Positions 31,562 to 40,158 of a stretch of 40,158 bases of DNA are shown here, one piece after another. A program made the translations under genes and the position numbers. How positions within the stretch are numbered: position 1 is the first letter of the stretch; each line of letters opens with the position of its first letter. The notes beneath the pieces are model-generated. The model searched no databases. It was not told where the DNA came from and was given only the letters and a program-made list of their open reading frames with translations. Source of the stretch: Flavobacteriales bacterium (lineage in GTDB: Bacteria > Bacteroidota > Bacteroidia > Flavobacteriales_E > Vicingaceae); the NCBI GenBank assembly GCA_020853105.1, contig JADYZM010000054.1:1-40158 (forward strand), read 5' to 3'.

Positions 31562-31604
31562 TAGCCAAAGGTAGAGAATTTAGGTGTTGGTAAAAGTTAA
31601 AAAA

Positions 31605-32375
31605 TTATAATGATTTTGCTCTGTTCCAATACACGTCCATTTCTTCTAAGGTCATTTCTCCCATTTTTTTTCCGTCTTTGGCTGATTCGGTTTCTAAGTA
31701 TTGAAATCTCTTGATAAACTTTTTATTTGTTTTCTCTAATGCATCTTCCGGGTTAATTCCCAAAAAACGTGCATAATTTATAATTGAAAATAATAAATCG
31801 CCGAGTTCGTCTTCGGCTTTATTGGTTTTGTTATCAACTTCAGTTTTAAGCTCGTTCAATTCTTCTTTTACTTTTTCCCAAACTTGTTCTGCATTATCCC
31901 AGTCAAAACCAACACCACGAGCTTTGTCTTGAACTCGTATGGCTTTTATCATGGATGGAAGAGATTTTGGAACACCTTCCAACACCGATTTTTTTCCTTC
32001 TTTTAGTTTTAGTTTTTCCCAGTTTGCTTTAACTTCTTCTTCGTCTTTAACAGTAACTTCCCCATAAATATGAGGATGTCTGTGAATTAATTTTTCACAA
32101 ATGCTGTCTATTACGTCTGCGATATCAAAATCATTGGTTTCGGAGCCAATTTTTGCATAAAACACAATGTGCAATAAAATGTCGCCAAGTTCTTTTTTAA
32201 CTTCATCCGAATTGTTATCAAAAATTGCATCGGTTAGTTCATACACTTCTTCAATGGTCAGATGCCTCAAACTTTGCATGGTTTGTTTTTTATCCCACGG
32301 ACATTTTTCACGTAAATCATTCATGATTTGGAGCAATCTTACAAATGCGTCTGCCTCTCGTTTCATTAATTTCAT
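31605..32375 (-). CDS. mazG: Nucleoside triphosphate pyrophosphohydrolase
   Basis: 256 residues, two MazG domains as in E. coli MazG (about 263). The first has REKCPWDKKQTMQSLRHLTIEEVYELTDAI and the ExxE/ExxD metal motif ELGDILLHIVFYAKIG; the second has ELGDLLFSIINYARFLG. It hydrolyses NTPs to NMP and pyrophosphate, cleaning the nucleotide pool and affecting ppGpp levels. Divergent from the PagL-like gene with only about 11 bp between starts. Confidence 0.92.
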   Translation of the reverse strand: MKLMKREADAFVRLLQIMNDLREKCPWDKKQTMQSLRHLTIEEVYELTDAIFDNNSDEVKKELGDILLHIVFYAKIGSETNDFDIADVIDSICEKLIHRHPHIYGEVTVKDEEEVKANWEKLKLKEGKKSVLEGVPKSLPSMIKAIRVQDKARGVGFDWDNAEQVWEKVKEELNELKTEVDNKTNKAEDELGDLLFSIINYARFLGINPEDALEKTNKKFIKRFQYLETESAKDGKKMGEMTLEEMDVYWNRAKSL

Positions 32376-32386
32376 AAATTTGATGT

Positions 32387-33481
32387 GTGATAAAATTACT
32401 GGTTAAATATGTGATGTGTGCATTGCTGCTAATTTTTTTTAGTTTTGGATTTGCACAAGAACCAACTAACCGATTAGGAGTAAGTATTACTCAACATTAT
32501 GGTTTTATCTCTCCTCATAATGTCTTGGTAAATGAAATTATCAAAGGACACACATTTGCCACAGAGTTGAGCTTATACAATCATTCATTAGGAAATAGAC
32601 AATGGGAATTGTATTACAATTATCCTAAAGTTGGCGTTTCTGCATTATTACTGAATTTTGGAAATCCAAAGAGCTTAGGAAATGCCTTCGGAATATTTCC
32701 ATACATCAATTTTCCATTGAATCATGGAAAAGTTAAGCTAAATTTAAAGTTTGGATACGGAATCGGATACATAGAAAAACCCTTTGACCGAGTTAATAAC
32801 TACAAAAATTTAGTGATTGGTTCACATTTAAATGCTTTGATTTATATTAATTCACACGCTGAATTTCCTGTATCAGACAAAATTAAAGTTACAACCGGAG
32901 TATCATTTACTCATTTTTCTAATGGTTCGTTGAAACGCCCAAATCTGGGGATAAATATTGTTGCACTAAATGCAGGAATAAATTATTCGTTTGGAAATAA
33001 TTCTATAAACAATGAAAACTCCATATTCGACAGGTCTAAGGAAGTTCAACATCTGTTGCTGGCTACATTTGGCATTAAAGAAATTGACCCGATTGGAGGT
33101 GAAAAATACCCGATTTATAATATTTCTTACAATAGCTTTAAAGTGGTTACCAATAAAAGCAAGTTGGGAGTGGGTTTAGATTTATCTTACAATTCATCAT
33201 TAGAGCCCTTAACTATACGCTTGTTAAATCAGGATAAAGGAAAAATCAGCAATTTTAATGCTGGAATTTCCGGAATTTATTCTTTAGACATTGGTAAAAT
33301 TTCATTGTTGTTCCACACAGGTGCATATATTTATAGAACATATACGTTGGATAATATAGTTTATAGTAGAATAGGAACTCGGTATCAAATTAATCAAAAA
33401 TTATTTTTGAATTTAAGCCTCAAAACTCATTTTTTTGTTGCAGATTTTATTGAATATGGTGTTGGTTATCGGTTAAAATAA
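32387..33481 (+). CDS. PagL-like outer-membrane acyloxyacyl hydrolase / lipid A 3-O-deacylase
   Basis: 364 residues from a GTG at 32387; an ATG at 32414 also gives a signal peptide (MCALLLIFFSFGFAQ). The PagL catalytic signature FTHFSNGSLKRPNLGIN is present, with the His-Ser pair expected for the family, in a beta-barrel-like protein of alternating strands ending in GVGYRLK. It would remove an acyl chain from lipid A in the outer membrane. It is longer than PagL (about 170), with a second barrel-like half. The DUF2807 gene follows without a gap. Confidence 0.8.
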   Translation: MIKLLVKYVMCALLLIFFSFGFAQEPTNRLGVSITQHYGFISPHNVLVNEIIKGHTFATELSLYNHSLGNRQWELYYNYPKVGVSALLLNFGNPKSLGNAFGIFPYINFPLNHGKVKLNLKFGYGIGYIEKPFDRVNNYKNLVIGSHLNALIYINSHAEFPVSDKIKVTTGVSFTHFSNGSLKRPNLGINIVALNAGINYSFGNNSINNENSIFDRSKEVQHLLLATFGIKEIDPIGGEKYPIYNISYNSFKVVTNKSKLGVGLDLSYNSSLEPLTIRLLNQDKGKISNFNAGISGIYSLDIGKISLLFHTGAYIYRTYTLDNIVYSRIGTRYQINQKLFLNLSLKTHFFVADFIEYGVGYRLK

Positions 33482-34216
33482 GTGAATAGAATAAAGTACA
33501 TATTGATTTTATTTCTTGTATTTATTGCAGTTTCATGCGATAAAGAAAATCAGTGTATTAAAACAGCAGGTAGTGAAACCACTGAAATTAGACCTATTTC
33601 TTCAACAATAGAAACTGTTGAACTGAGCGATAAGATAAATTTATATATCAAACAAGATTCTTTAGCTTCGTTGAAAGTTGTGGGGGGAGAAAATATGCTT
33701 CCATTGGTTTATACTGATGTAAATGGGAAAAACTTAAAAATTCACAGCAACAACAAATGTGATTTTTTGAGAAGTTATGACAACAACTTAACTGTTTTCT
33801 TAACTATTCCTAACCTCAAAAAGATAAAATACACTGGACAAGGTAAAATTGCATCGGTTAATACTCTCGTATTTCCCGAATTTGAAATAGAAGCCAATAA
33901 AGCTACAGGAAGTGTTAATTTAGCTTTAGTTACTGATAATTTAAAAATTATGCAGCACACCGGTCCTGCCGACTTCACTTTTGTTGGAAGTGCTAAAAAA
34001 ACCTACTTGTATTCTATCGGAAATGGATGGTTTCATTTTGAAAATTTTTCTTCTAATGAAGTTCACGTAAACTCACACGGAACAGGAGATATAATTGTTC
34101 AAGCAAACATCAGCTTGTTAGTAGAATTATATGCAATTGGAAATGTATATTATTACGGTAATCCTTTACTAACAATCAGTCAGCACACAGGTAGTGGTGA
34201 AATAAAACGTAGATAA
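33482..34216 (+). CDS. DUF2807 (auto-transporter head/GIN domain) lipoprotein
   Basis: 244 residues from a GTG directly after the preceding stop codon. Lipoprotein signal LFLVFIAVSC (Cys19). The body repeats short strands typical of the right-handed beta-helix of DUF2807: LTVFLTIPNLKKIKYTGQGKI, FEIEANKATGSVNLAL, LKIMQHTGPADFTFVG and VHVNSHGTGDIIVQA. It is a surface or periplasmic protein of unknown role, probably translated with the PagL-like gene. Confidence 0.82.
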   Translation: MNRIKYILILFLVFIAVSCDKENQCIKTAGSETTEIRPISSTIETVELSDKINLYIKQDSLASLKVVGGENMLPLVYTDVNGKNLKIHSNNKCDFLRSYDNNLTVFLTIPNLKKIKYTGQGKIASVNTLVFPEFEIEANKATGSVNLALVTDNLKIMQHTGPADFTFVGSAKKTYLYSIGNGWFHFENFSSNEVHVNSHGTGDIIVQANISLLVELYAIGNVYYYGNPLLTISQHTGSGEIKRR

Positions 34217-34774
34217 CTATTTTCCGAGCATCGCTGCTTTTAAATCAGAATCTGCAGGTTCGCTGCACAACCAAATTCCAAATAAAGCTTTTTTAAATGC
34301 CAATCCTTTAATGGTTGCTGCCGGCTTTAGGTTTTTGTAAACCACTGTGCCTTTGTCTGGAGTATAAACAAAATCATAAACATCATTTTCTTTAATTTCA
34401 GGACTAAAAACTGCTTTGAATTTATCTATTTCAGCTTTTAATTCAGCTTGTTTCCCTTGAGTGGATTTTTTGAAACCTTCGTCAACTGCATCTACCATTT
34501 TTTTAGTAGTAATTAGCGAAGAAACAATATGGAGTTTTATTGCCATTGTTTCGTCATCGTTCATCACTAAAATTCCGTTGTTGTTTTTAGTTTTAAGATA
34601 CAAACTGCCTACGTACATATCCATCATTAGCTTGGTTCTAACACCTGCTCCATTTAATATTAGGTTGGTTTCATTAAAATTTACTTTGCTTGGAATTTCA
34701 ATTCCGGCTATCTTTTTCTGAGCAAATGTTGTTGCTGACACGATTAAAAATAGGATAATAATTGAATTTTTCAT
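34217..34774 (-). CDS. Chalcone isomerase-like periplasmic protein
   Basis: About 185 residues from ATG at 34774, giving the signal peptide MKNSIIILFLIVSATTFAQ; an upstream ATG at 34807 would overlap the next gene and is rejected. The domain has the Chalcone_3 pattern: IAGIEIPSKVNFNETNLILNGAGVRTKLMMDMYVGSLYL and the C-terminal GLAFKKALFGIWLCSEPADSDLKAAMLG. Bacterial members bind fatty acids or are of unknown role; no isomerase activity is implied. Confidence 0.82.
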   Translation of the reverse strand: MKNSIIILFLIVSATTFAQKKIAGIEIPSKVNFNETNLILNGAGVRTKLMMDMYVGSLYLKTKNNNGILVMNDDETMAIKLHIVSSLITTKKMVDAVDEGFKKSTQGKQAELKAEIDKFKAVFSPEIKENDVYDFVYTPDKGTVVYKNLKPAATIKGLAFKKALFGIWLCSEPADSDLKAAMLGK

Positions 34775-34784
34775 AGTATTGGAT

Positions 34785-35717
34785 TTAAGAATGATTGAGT
34801 TTAACATCTTTTGCGTGCTTTATACTGGCGTTGAGTTCATATCCTATTAGCAAAACTAAGGAATTAAAATATAACCAAAGCATAATTACAATGAGTGTGC
34901 CTATTGAGCCATAAACTTTGTTGTATGAAGCAAAATTGTTTACATAAAATGCAAATCCAAACGAAAGTAAAATGGTTAGTAGTGTAGCTAGTGTTGAGCC
35001 TGCAGTAATAAATCTAAATTTTTTATATTCCATACTTCCAAAATAATAAATTGAGGAAATTCCAAGTAAAAATACCAATAAGAGTATAACCATATTTCCC
35101 ATTTTTAGTAGAAAAACAGATAATCCATTTGTTATCAATCCAGTGGAAATCATATAGGAAATAATAACACTGCTAAAAACAATCATTCCGACAGCTAATA
35201 TCATCAAAATAGTTAGGATAATTAGTAATAAAAGTGAAGTTGACCGTTGTTTGATAAAACTAGCTTGCTTAGGATTATGATAGGTGTTTTGGAAGGCTAG
35301 AATCATTGCGTTAACTCCATCACTTGCTAAGTAAAGCGCAAATAAGAAGCCAAAAGATAACAGGGTGTTGTGTTTTTTATTGAAAAGATCATCAATGGTA
35401 TCAACGCTTGTCTGGTATGCTTGATCCGGCAATAATTCTTCCAAAATCAATAAGAGTTCTTGATAAAAGGTGTCAATAGGAATGTATGGCAGCAATGAGA
35501 GTAAGAATATGATTGTTGGAAACAACGCTAAGAAAAAACGAAATGCTAATGAAGATGCTCTTGTAGTTAATGAACTTTTTTGTAAACCTTTAAATAAAAA
35601 TACCAACACATCAAACAAAGGCATTCCGTCAAATCCTGGAAGGACCAATTTTTTTGAATATTCAATGGGTTGTTGAACAAAACTTTTATTATAAATTGAT
35701 AATAGAAACTTATTCAA
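34785..35717 (-). CDS. YihY/BrkB-family inner-membrane protein
   Basis: 310 residues with about six membrane helices. The family pattern starts TTRASSLAFRFFLALFPTIIFLLSLLPYIPI and ends GSIGTLIVIMLWLYFNSLVLLIGYELNASI. YihY proteins were once called RNase BN by mistake; their actual transport function is not settled. It starts 18 bp after nadC on the same strand. Confidence 0.88.
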   Translation of the reverse strand: MNKFLLSIYNKSFVQQPIEYSKKLVLPGFDGMPLFDVLVFLFKGLQKSSLTTRASSLAFRFFLALFPTIIFLLSLLPYIPIDTFYQELLLILEELLPDQAYQTSVDTIDDLFNKKHNTLLSFGFLFALYLASDGVNAMILAFQNTYHNPKQASFIKQRSTSLLLLIILTILMILAVGMIVFSSVIISYMISTGLITNGLSVFLLKMGNMVILLLVFLLGISSIYYFGSMEYKKFRFITAGSTLATLLTILLSFGFAFYVNNFASYNKVYGSIGTLIVIMLWLYFNSLVLLIGYELNASIKHAKDVKLNHS

Positions 35718-35735
35718 TTCTTTTTAATTTGAGTG

Positions 35736-36584
35736 TTAATATGCTTTTAAACTTAAATCCAAACTGTTTATTTGGTGAGTTAATGCACCAACCGAAATAT
35801 AATCAACACCACACTCAGCATAGGCTCTGATTGTATTTTCGTTGATTCCACCGGAAGCTTCTGTTTCGTATTTTCCATCAATCAATTTAATAGCTTCTCT
35901 TAAATCTTCAAATGAAAAATTGTCGAGCATTATTCTGTTTATTTTTCCCACGTTTAATATTTGGTTAAGCTCACCTAAATTTCGTGCTTCAATTTCTATT
36001 TGAAGGGATAGGTTTTTTGAATTGAGATATTCAACGGTTTTATGAATAGCTTGCTCAATTCCTCCTGCAAAATCAATATGATTGTCTTTAATCATAATCA
36101 TGTCATAAAGTCCCATACGGTGGTTGTATCCGCCACCAATTTTTACAGCCATTTTTTCAATTAATCTATTTCCGGGTGTGGTTTTTCGTGTGTCCAATAC
36201 CTTAGTTTTTAGACCCTCTAGCAGAGATACATATCGGTTTGTTTTTGTTGCAATACCGCTCATTCGCTGCATAAAGTTTAAAACCAATCGCTCGGCTTTT
36301 AATATAGATTGACTTTTTCCTTCTATTTTAAATACAATATCACCTGGGTTAATATGTGAACCATCGCTTATTAAAGGCATAAATTGAATATGATTATCAA
36401 TTTTATCAAAAATAGTTTTTGCCAAATCTACTCCGGCAATAATTCCTCGTTCTTTTACTAAAAGTTGTGCTTTCCCCGTAGCATTTTCAGGAATACAAGC
36501 TAGTGAAGTGTAATCCCCATTTCCTATATCTTCACGAATCGAGAGTTCAATCAACTCTTCAACCAAAGTTTGGTGATTATTCAT
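35736..36584 (-). CDS. nadC: Nicotinate-nucleotide pyrophosphorylase (carboxylating)
   Basis: 282 residues, normal length. It converts quinolinate and PRPP to nicotinate mononucleotide in NAD synthesis. Visible features: EDIGNGDYTSLACIP, the GIATKTNRYVSLL segment, TRKTTPGNRLIEKMAVKIGGGYNHRMGLYDMIMIKDNH, EIEARNLGELNQIL, IMLDNFSFEDLREA and the C-terminal EASGGINENTIRAYAECGVDYISVGALTH. It overlaps the end of the DUF4783 gene by 8 bp. Confidence 0.93.
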   Translation of the reverse strand: MNNHQTLVEELIELSIREDIGNGDYTSLACIPENATGKAQLLVKERGIIAGVDLAKTIFDKIDNHIQFMPLISDGSHINPGDIVFKIEGKSQSILKAERLVLNFMQRMSGIATKTNRYVSLLEGLKTKVLDTRKTTPGNRLIEKMAVKIGGGYNHRMGLYDMIMIKDNHIDFAGGIEQAIHKTVEYLNSKNLSLQIEIEARNLGELNQILNVGKINRIMLDNFSFEDLREAIKLIDGKYETEASGGINENTIRAYAECGVDYISVGALTHQINSLDLSLKAY

Positions 36585-36963
36585 CTTTTTCTACTCTTAA
36601 TTCTAAAATTAAAGACGAATTTAAATGGTCTTTATAAACAATATAAACACGATAAACAGCAGTTGAAGATGTTAAATTTCCAATGGTGTAGTGTGTTCCA
36701 TTTTTAGAATCGCCATTGTGCATTATTTTAAACGAAGTTGGTGTGTTTTTTGAAAAAAATGTTTTAATAATTTGCTCAGCTTGAGACTTGCTGTATGCAC
36801 CTTCACTGCCTAAAACACTCAACTCGATTGATGTGTCAAAGAATTTTGCTAACTCACCTGAGTTCCCTGTTTTTATTGCATTAACAATAGAAGGCGATAC
36901 AGGCGGTGCAAACGATTGAAGTCCAATAAAAACACAAATAATGATAGGTAAGATTTTATTCAT
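36577..36963 (-). CDS. DUF4783 exported protein
   Basis: About 128 residues from ATG at 36963, which gives a good signal peptide (MNKILPIIICVFIGLQSFA); a start at 37026 would put extra residues before it. The domain (SIVNAIKTGNSGELAKFFDTSIELSVLG...GAYSKSQAEQIIKTFFSKNTPTSFKIMHNG) belongs to the small NTF2-like DUF4783 family found next to nadC and rlmH in many Bacteroidota. Function is unknown. Confidence 0.83.
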   Translation of the reverse strand: MNKILPIIICVFIGLQSFAPPVSPSIVNAIKTGNSGELAKFFDTSIELSVLGSEGAYSKSQAEQIIKTFFSKNTPTSFKIMHNGDSKNGTHYTIGNLTSSTAVYRVYIVYKDHLNSSLILELRVEKDE

Positions 36964-37051
36964 CTGAAATATTTTTTGGTAAACTTTACAAATATTAAGC
37001 CAAATCAACTTATTTTGAATAATCAAAAGTAATAATTTTTACAATTTACCG

Positions 37052-37522
37052 ATGAAGATAAAATTGATAACTATTGGAAAAACTGATGAAGAATATCTGC
37101 AGTTGGGTATCACTAAATATATTAACAGATTAAAGCACTATGTTTCCTTTGAAATTTTATCTTTAAACGATGTGAAAATAGGCTCAAAGCCTGATTTTAA
37201 AATCCAAAAAGAAAAAGAAGGCAAAATGGTGCTTGATAAAATTCAACAATCCGATGTAGTTGTTCTACTTGATGAAAAAGGCAAATCACTTTCGTCAATT
37301 TTGTTTGCCGATTTTATTCAAAAAAAAATGAATTCAATTCCGAGTATGGTGTTTGTTATAGGCGGTCCTTTTGGGTTTTCAGAAGAGGTGTATCAACGTG
37401 CAAATTATAAAGTATCATTGTCAGCAATGACTTTTTCTCACCAAATGATTCGACTCTTGTTTGTTGAGCAATTGTATAGGGCTTTTACGATAATTCGTGG
37501 AGAAAAATACCACCACGAATAA
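37052..37522 (+). CDS. rlmH: 23S rRNA (pseudouridine1915-N3)-methyltransferase
   Basis: 156 residues, the normal length of this SPOUT enzyme. Visible parts: MKIKLITIGKTDEEYLQLGI, VVLLDEKGKSLSS, the knot region VFVIGGPFGFSEEVYQRA and the C-terminal SLSAMTFSHQMIRLLFVEQLYRAFTIIRGEKYHHE. It methylates the pseudouridine in helix 69 of the large ribosomal subunit. Divergent from the DUF4783 gene. Confidence 0.95.
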   Translation: MKIKLITIGKTDEEYLQLGITKYINRLKHYVSFEILSLNDVKIGSKPDFKIQKEKEGKMVLDKIQQSDVVVLLDEKGKSLSSILFADFIQKKMNSIPSMVFVIGGPFGFSEEVYQRANYKVSLSAMTFSHQMIRLLFVEQLYRAFTIIRGEKYHHE

Positions 37523-37544
37523 GTTTGTTAAGAATACAATCGAA

Positions 37545-37574
37545 TTGATAAGTTTAGTTATTTTTTTATCTTTT
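37545..37574 (+). promoter_or_regulatory. Candidate promoter of the M43 protease gene
   Basis: TTG (37545-37547) and TATCTTTT (37567-37574) are 19 bp apart, close to the TTTG/TAnnTTTG pattern, 45 bp upstream of the start codon. Confidence 0.4.
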
Positions 37575-37619
37575 TTATAAGTAAAGTTGTTGGTCTAAAA
37601 GTTCAAAAAAATATTTCAA

Positions 37620-40158
37620 ATGAAAAAATTGATTATAGTTTTAGCCTCTGTACTTTCAATAGGAGGTCTTTCTGCACAGAGAATTAGTTCTTTGTCAACA
37701 ACAAAAACAGTCTCATCAGCAAATTCCATCAATGGATTATCTATTAATAACCCTTTGTATGATGATTTGATAAACAGTGCCCCCAGAACACCTTCAGGTC
37801 ATATCCGTTGTTTTACAGAAGAATCTGAAACAATTCGAAAATCAAATGATCCTAACCAAGAGTCAATTGTTGATTTCGAAAATTGGATAAATCAAAAAAT
37901 AATAGAACAACAAAACAACCCAAGTGTAGCAAAAGCTTCAAGAAATATACCTGTTGTAGTCCATGTTTTATATGGAAATGCTTCTCAAAATATTAGTTTG
38001 GCGCAAGTGCAATCTCAAATAACAGCATTAAACCAAGATTATTCTGCTACAAATAGCGATTTTAGTTTAATTCCGTCAGCATTTCAAGGCGTTGCTGCTA
38101 ATTGTGATATTCAATTTTGTTTAGCACAAACCGACCCAAATGGTCAGCCCACTACTGGCGTTAACCGTGTTAGTATTTCTCCAGCCACCTCATTAACACA
38201 AACACAAATTCAAAATACTTGGAAAGCTGCTACTCAATGGGATCCTACAAAATATTTAAATATTTGGGTTGCAAACATTACCGGATCTATTTTAGGTTAC
38301 GCACAATTCCCTTCTTCTTCCGGTTTATCTGGCCTTCCTGTAAATGGTGGCGCATCCAACACAGATGGTGTTGTAATTTTATACACAGCATTTGGTACTA
38401 CAGGAACTGCTACAGCTCCATATAACAAAGGAAGAACAGCTTCTCACGAAATTGGGCACTGGCTCGGATTGCGTCACATCTGGGGTGAAGATGGCTCTGG
38501 AGGTTGTAGTTCTGATGATTATGTAACAGACACACCAAACCAACAAGATGAAAACTATGGTTGCCCAACTTATCCTGCTACTCAGTCGTGTAGTAATGGT
38601 GGCGACATGTGGATGAATTATATGGATTACGTAAATGATGCATGTATGTATATGTTTACCAATGGTCAAAAAGCAAGAATGAATGCTGTTTTAGCAAATT
38701 CACCAAGGAGAGTATCTCTATTGACTTCGAATAAATGTAATGTTGCTTCAATTAATGCTGATTTTACTGCTTCTGCAACAACTATAAATGTAGGTCAGAG
38801 CGTTACATTTACTGATGCTTCAGCAAGCCCGAATACTTTAAATTCATGGAATTGGACTTTTACCGGAGGTACACCTTCCAGTCATAATGGACAAACACCA
38901 CCGGCAATTACATATTCTTCTGTTGGTACTTATACGGTTTCTTTAACCGTAACTGATAATGCTTCAGGAACAGACTCAGAAACTAAAAACGCATATATAA
39001 ACGTTATTAATGCTGCAGCTTGCGATACTTTACTCAATATTGCTGATACAGATACATTGAAAGTGTATGGGGATGGTGCTGGCGGATATGCCATGGGACA
39101 AAACCAGTGGGGAATGACCTCTCATGCTGAAAAATATACTTCGTATTCACCTTATCTATATGTAACTGGTGCTCAGTATTACTTTTATGGAATTGTTGAT
39201 GCCGGAAATGGTGCAACTGTTAACTTTAATATTTGGAATGATGTTTCCGGTGCCCCAGGAACAATAATTAGTTCTACAACAATACCATTGAGTGTAATAG
39301 CAAGTAATTTAACAGGTTCACCTAAACAAGGAATTATTGAAATGTTTTTCAATACACCAGTCAATGTTTCTGCAGGTACTTTTTATGTTGGTATTACAAT
39401 GAATGGCTTTGGTTCCGGTGATAAATTAGGGTTAGTTACAAATTCTATCTATGATCCAACTCCTAATTCAGCATATAATTATTACAGTGGTGCATGGTAT
39501 GCATCAGAAGCTATTTTTGGAAATCCATTTTCAATGTTTATTTCACCGTATATGTCAATGGACATACCTGACGCAAATATTTCAACAAATACAACAACAA
39601 TTTGTCAAGGAATGGTTGTGAATTACAGTGCAACTTCATCAATCAATGCAAATAGTTACGATTGGATATTTAATGGAGGAACACCATCTACATCAACATC
39701 ACCCGTACAACCAGTTAGTTATTCTGCTGTTGGAACACCAATGACATATTTAATTGCTAATGGAAATTGTGGGGCAGCAGATGTTGATAGTGTTTCAATT
39801 ACTGTTACACCTGGAAACTCTGCTTCTGCAGCCTCATCAAGCCCAACGGTGTGTATCAACAATGCAATAACCAATATAACACACACAACTACGGGAGCAA
39901 CCGGAATAGGAGCAGCAACAGGTTTACCAGCCGGAGTAACAGCAAACTGGTCAGGAGGCACAATAACGATAAGCGGAACACCAACAGCAAGTGGGGTGTT
40001 TAATTATACCATCCCATTAACAGGAGGTTGCGGCACAGCAAATGCAACAGGTACAATAACCGTGAATGCCAATAAAACAGTATCAGCAGCCTCATCAAGT
40101 CCAACGGTGTGTATCAACAATGCAATAACCAACATAACACACACAACCACAGGAGCAA
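37620..40158 (+). CDS. Secreted M43 (pappalysin/cytophagalysin-like) metalloprotease, C-terminus beyond the window
   Basis: 846 residues visible, open at the right edge. Signal peptide about 1-20 ([16 protein letters not shown]). The M43 protease domain holds [14 protein letters not shown] (H276, E277, H280, H286) and a later [18 protein letters not shown] Met-turn. A PKD domain follows ([21 protein letters not shown]...[14 protein letters not shown] type), then a carbohydrate-binding-like region, a second PKD-like domain, and from 39831 tandem repeats of 86 residues. A type IX sorting domain is expected past the edge. It should degrade proteins outside the cell. Confidence 0.88.
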   Translation, partial: MKKLIIVLASVLSIGGLSAQRISSLSTTKTVSSANSINGLSINNPLYDDLINSAPRTPSGHIRCFTEESETIRKSNDPNQESIVDFENWINQKIIEQQNNPSVAKASRNIPVVVHVLYGNASQNISLAQVQSQITALNQDYSATNSDFSLIPSAFQGVAANCDIQFCLAQTDPNGQPTTGVNRVSISPATSLTQTQIQNTWKAATQWDPTKYLNIWVANITGSILGYAQFPSSSGLSGLPVNGGASNTDGVVILYTAFGTTGTATAPYNKGRTASHEIGHWLGLRHIWGEDGSGGCSSDDYVTDTPNQQDENYGCPTYPATQSCSNGGDMWMNYMDYVNDACMYMFTNGQKARMNAVLANSPRRVSLLTSNKCNVASINADFTASATTINVGQSVTFTDASASPNTLNSWNWTFTGGTPSSHNGQTPPAITYSSVGTYTVSLTVTDNASGTDSETKNAYINVINAAACDTLLNIADTDTLKVYGDGAGGYAMGQNQWGMTSHAEKYTSYSPYLYVTGAQYYFYGIVDAGNGATVNFNIWNDVSGAPGTIISSTTIPLSVIASNLTGSPKQGIIEMFFNTPVNVSAGTFYVGITMNGFGSGDKLGLVTNSIYDPTPNSAYNYYSGAWYASEAIFGNPFSMFISPYMSMDIPDANISTNTTTICQGMVVNYSATSSINANSYDWIFNGGTPSTSTSPVQPVSYSAVGTPMTYLIANGNCGAADVDSVSITVTPGNSASAASSSPTVCINNAITNITHTTTGATGIGAATGLPAGVTANWSGGTITISGTPTASGVFNYTIPLTGGCGTANATGTITVNANKTVSAASSSPTVCINNAITNITHTTTGA
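39831..40158 (+). repeat. Tandem coding repeat, period 258 bp
   Basis: The segment starting GCCTCATCAAGCCCAACGG at 39831 recurs at 40089 with only a few changes, a period of 258 bp (86 codons). Each unit encodes [20 protein letters not shown]...[20 protein letters not shown]. At least one and a quarter units are visible; more may follow beyond the edge. Confidence 0.85.

Noticed and set aside
34775-34807. Upstream ATG for the chalcone-isomerase-like gene
   Set aside because: It would overlap the YihY-family gene and place eleven residues before a good signal peptide.

Overview
The window is AT-rich chromosomal DNA from a member of the Bacteroidota, most likely Flavobacteriales. The signs are several secreted proteins with type IX secretion C-terminal domains (type A and type B/CHU_C), -7 elements of the form TAnnTTTG, few Shine-Dalgarno sites, GTG/TTG starts in tightly overlapping operons, and typical families of the phylum (RAYT transposase remnant, choice-of-anchor L, DUF2807, DUF4783, PagL-like). 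I see no rRNA or tRNA gene.

Layout. 1-1299: two secreted proteins on the minus strand, the first cut by the window edge. 1300-2520: a small accessory patch with a 22-unit CT repeat, a YafQ-type toxin-antitoxin pair and a 3'-truncated RAYT transposase, bracketed by two related hairpins. 2577-12542: mostly core genes: an aminotransferase V enzyme; an operon of TPR protein, phosphosulfolactate synthase, rhodanese and DUF368 protein; an operon of glmM, cysteine desulfurase and a metallo-beta-lactamase fold hydrolase; an SDR and an L,D-transpeptidase. 12769-27930: a long accessory island, all genes on the minus strand. 28104-37522: core genes again (N-acetylglucosamine-kinase-like protein, mnmD, mazG, nadC, rlmH, envelope proteins). 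37620-end: a large secreted M43 metalloprotease with tandem repeats, cut by the window edge.

The accessory island is the most interesting part. It holds a series of 110-140 bp imperfect palindromes between gene modules. They share ends (TAAC...GTTA) and an internal core, but their stem sequences are unrelated and still complementary. The decisive observation is that each intact module begins with an 8-10 bp sequence that is the exact reverse complement of the distal end of its own palindrome, while the two ends of any single palindrome in the array do not match beyond the TAAC/GTTA core. This is what integron gene cassettes look like after recombination at G|TTA. I therefore read 16244-27866 as four intact cassettes, plus one decayed cassette, without an integrase in view (a CALIN-like array), in a phylum where such arrays are not commonly described. 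Cargo: an SH3 protein; an eight-gene arsenic/organoarsenical resistance segment; two large type IX secreted proteins; a TerB/BRCT protein; a broken DNA methyltransferase. A decamer GTCGTCTTTT sits 11-12 bp from the cassette junction in three copies, with variants in others.

The arsenic segment (ArsR, small thioredoxin, rhodanese, ArsP-type permease, DinB, ArsF-like, ArsG-like, FmdE-like) is itself flanked by 14 bp near-perfect direct repeats and by two hairpins with unrelated stems but the same internal loop, which suggests a second mobile layer nested in the cassette. ArsR-type palindromes overlap the -7 elements of both its promoters. A second, damaged arsenic locus at 12769-14424 keeps arsC and a DJ-1 lipoprotein, but a deletion has fused the first codons of an arsR to the tail of an arsM. 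A probable group II intron 3' end abuts a cassette-repeat terminus at 14583.
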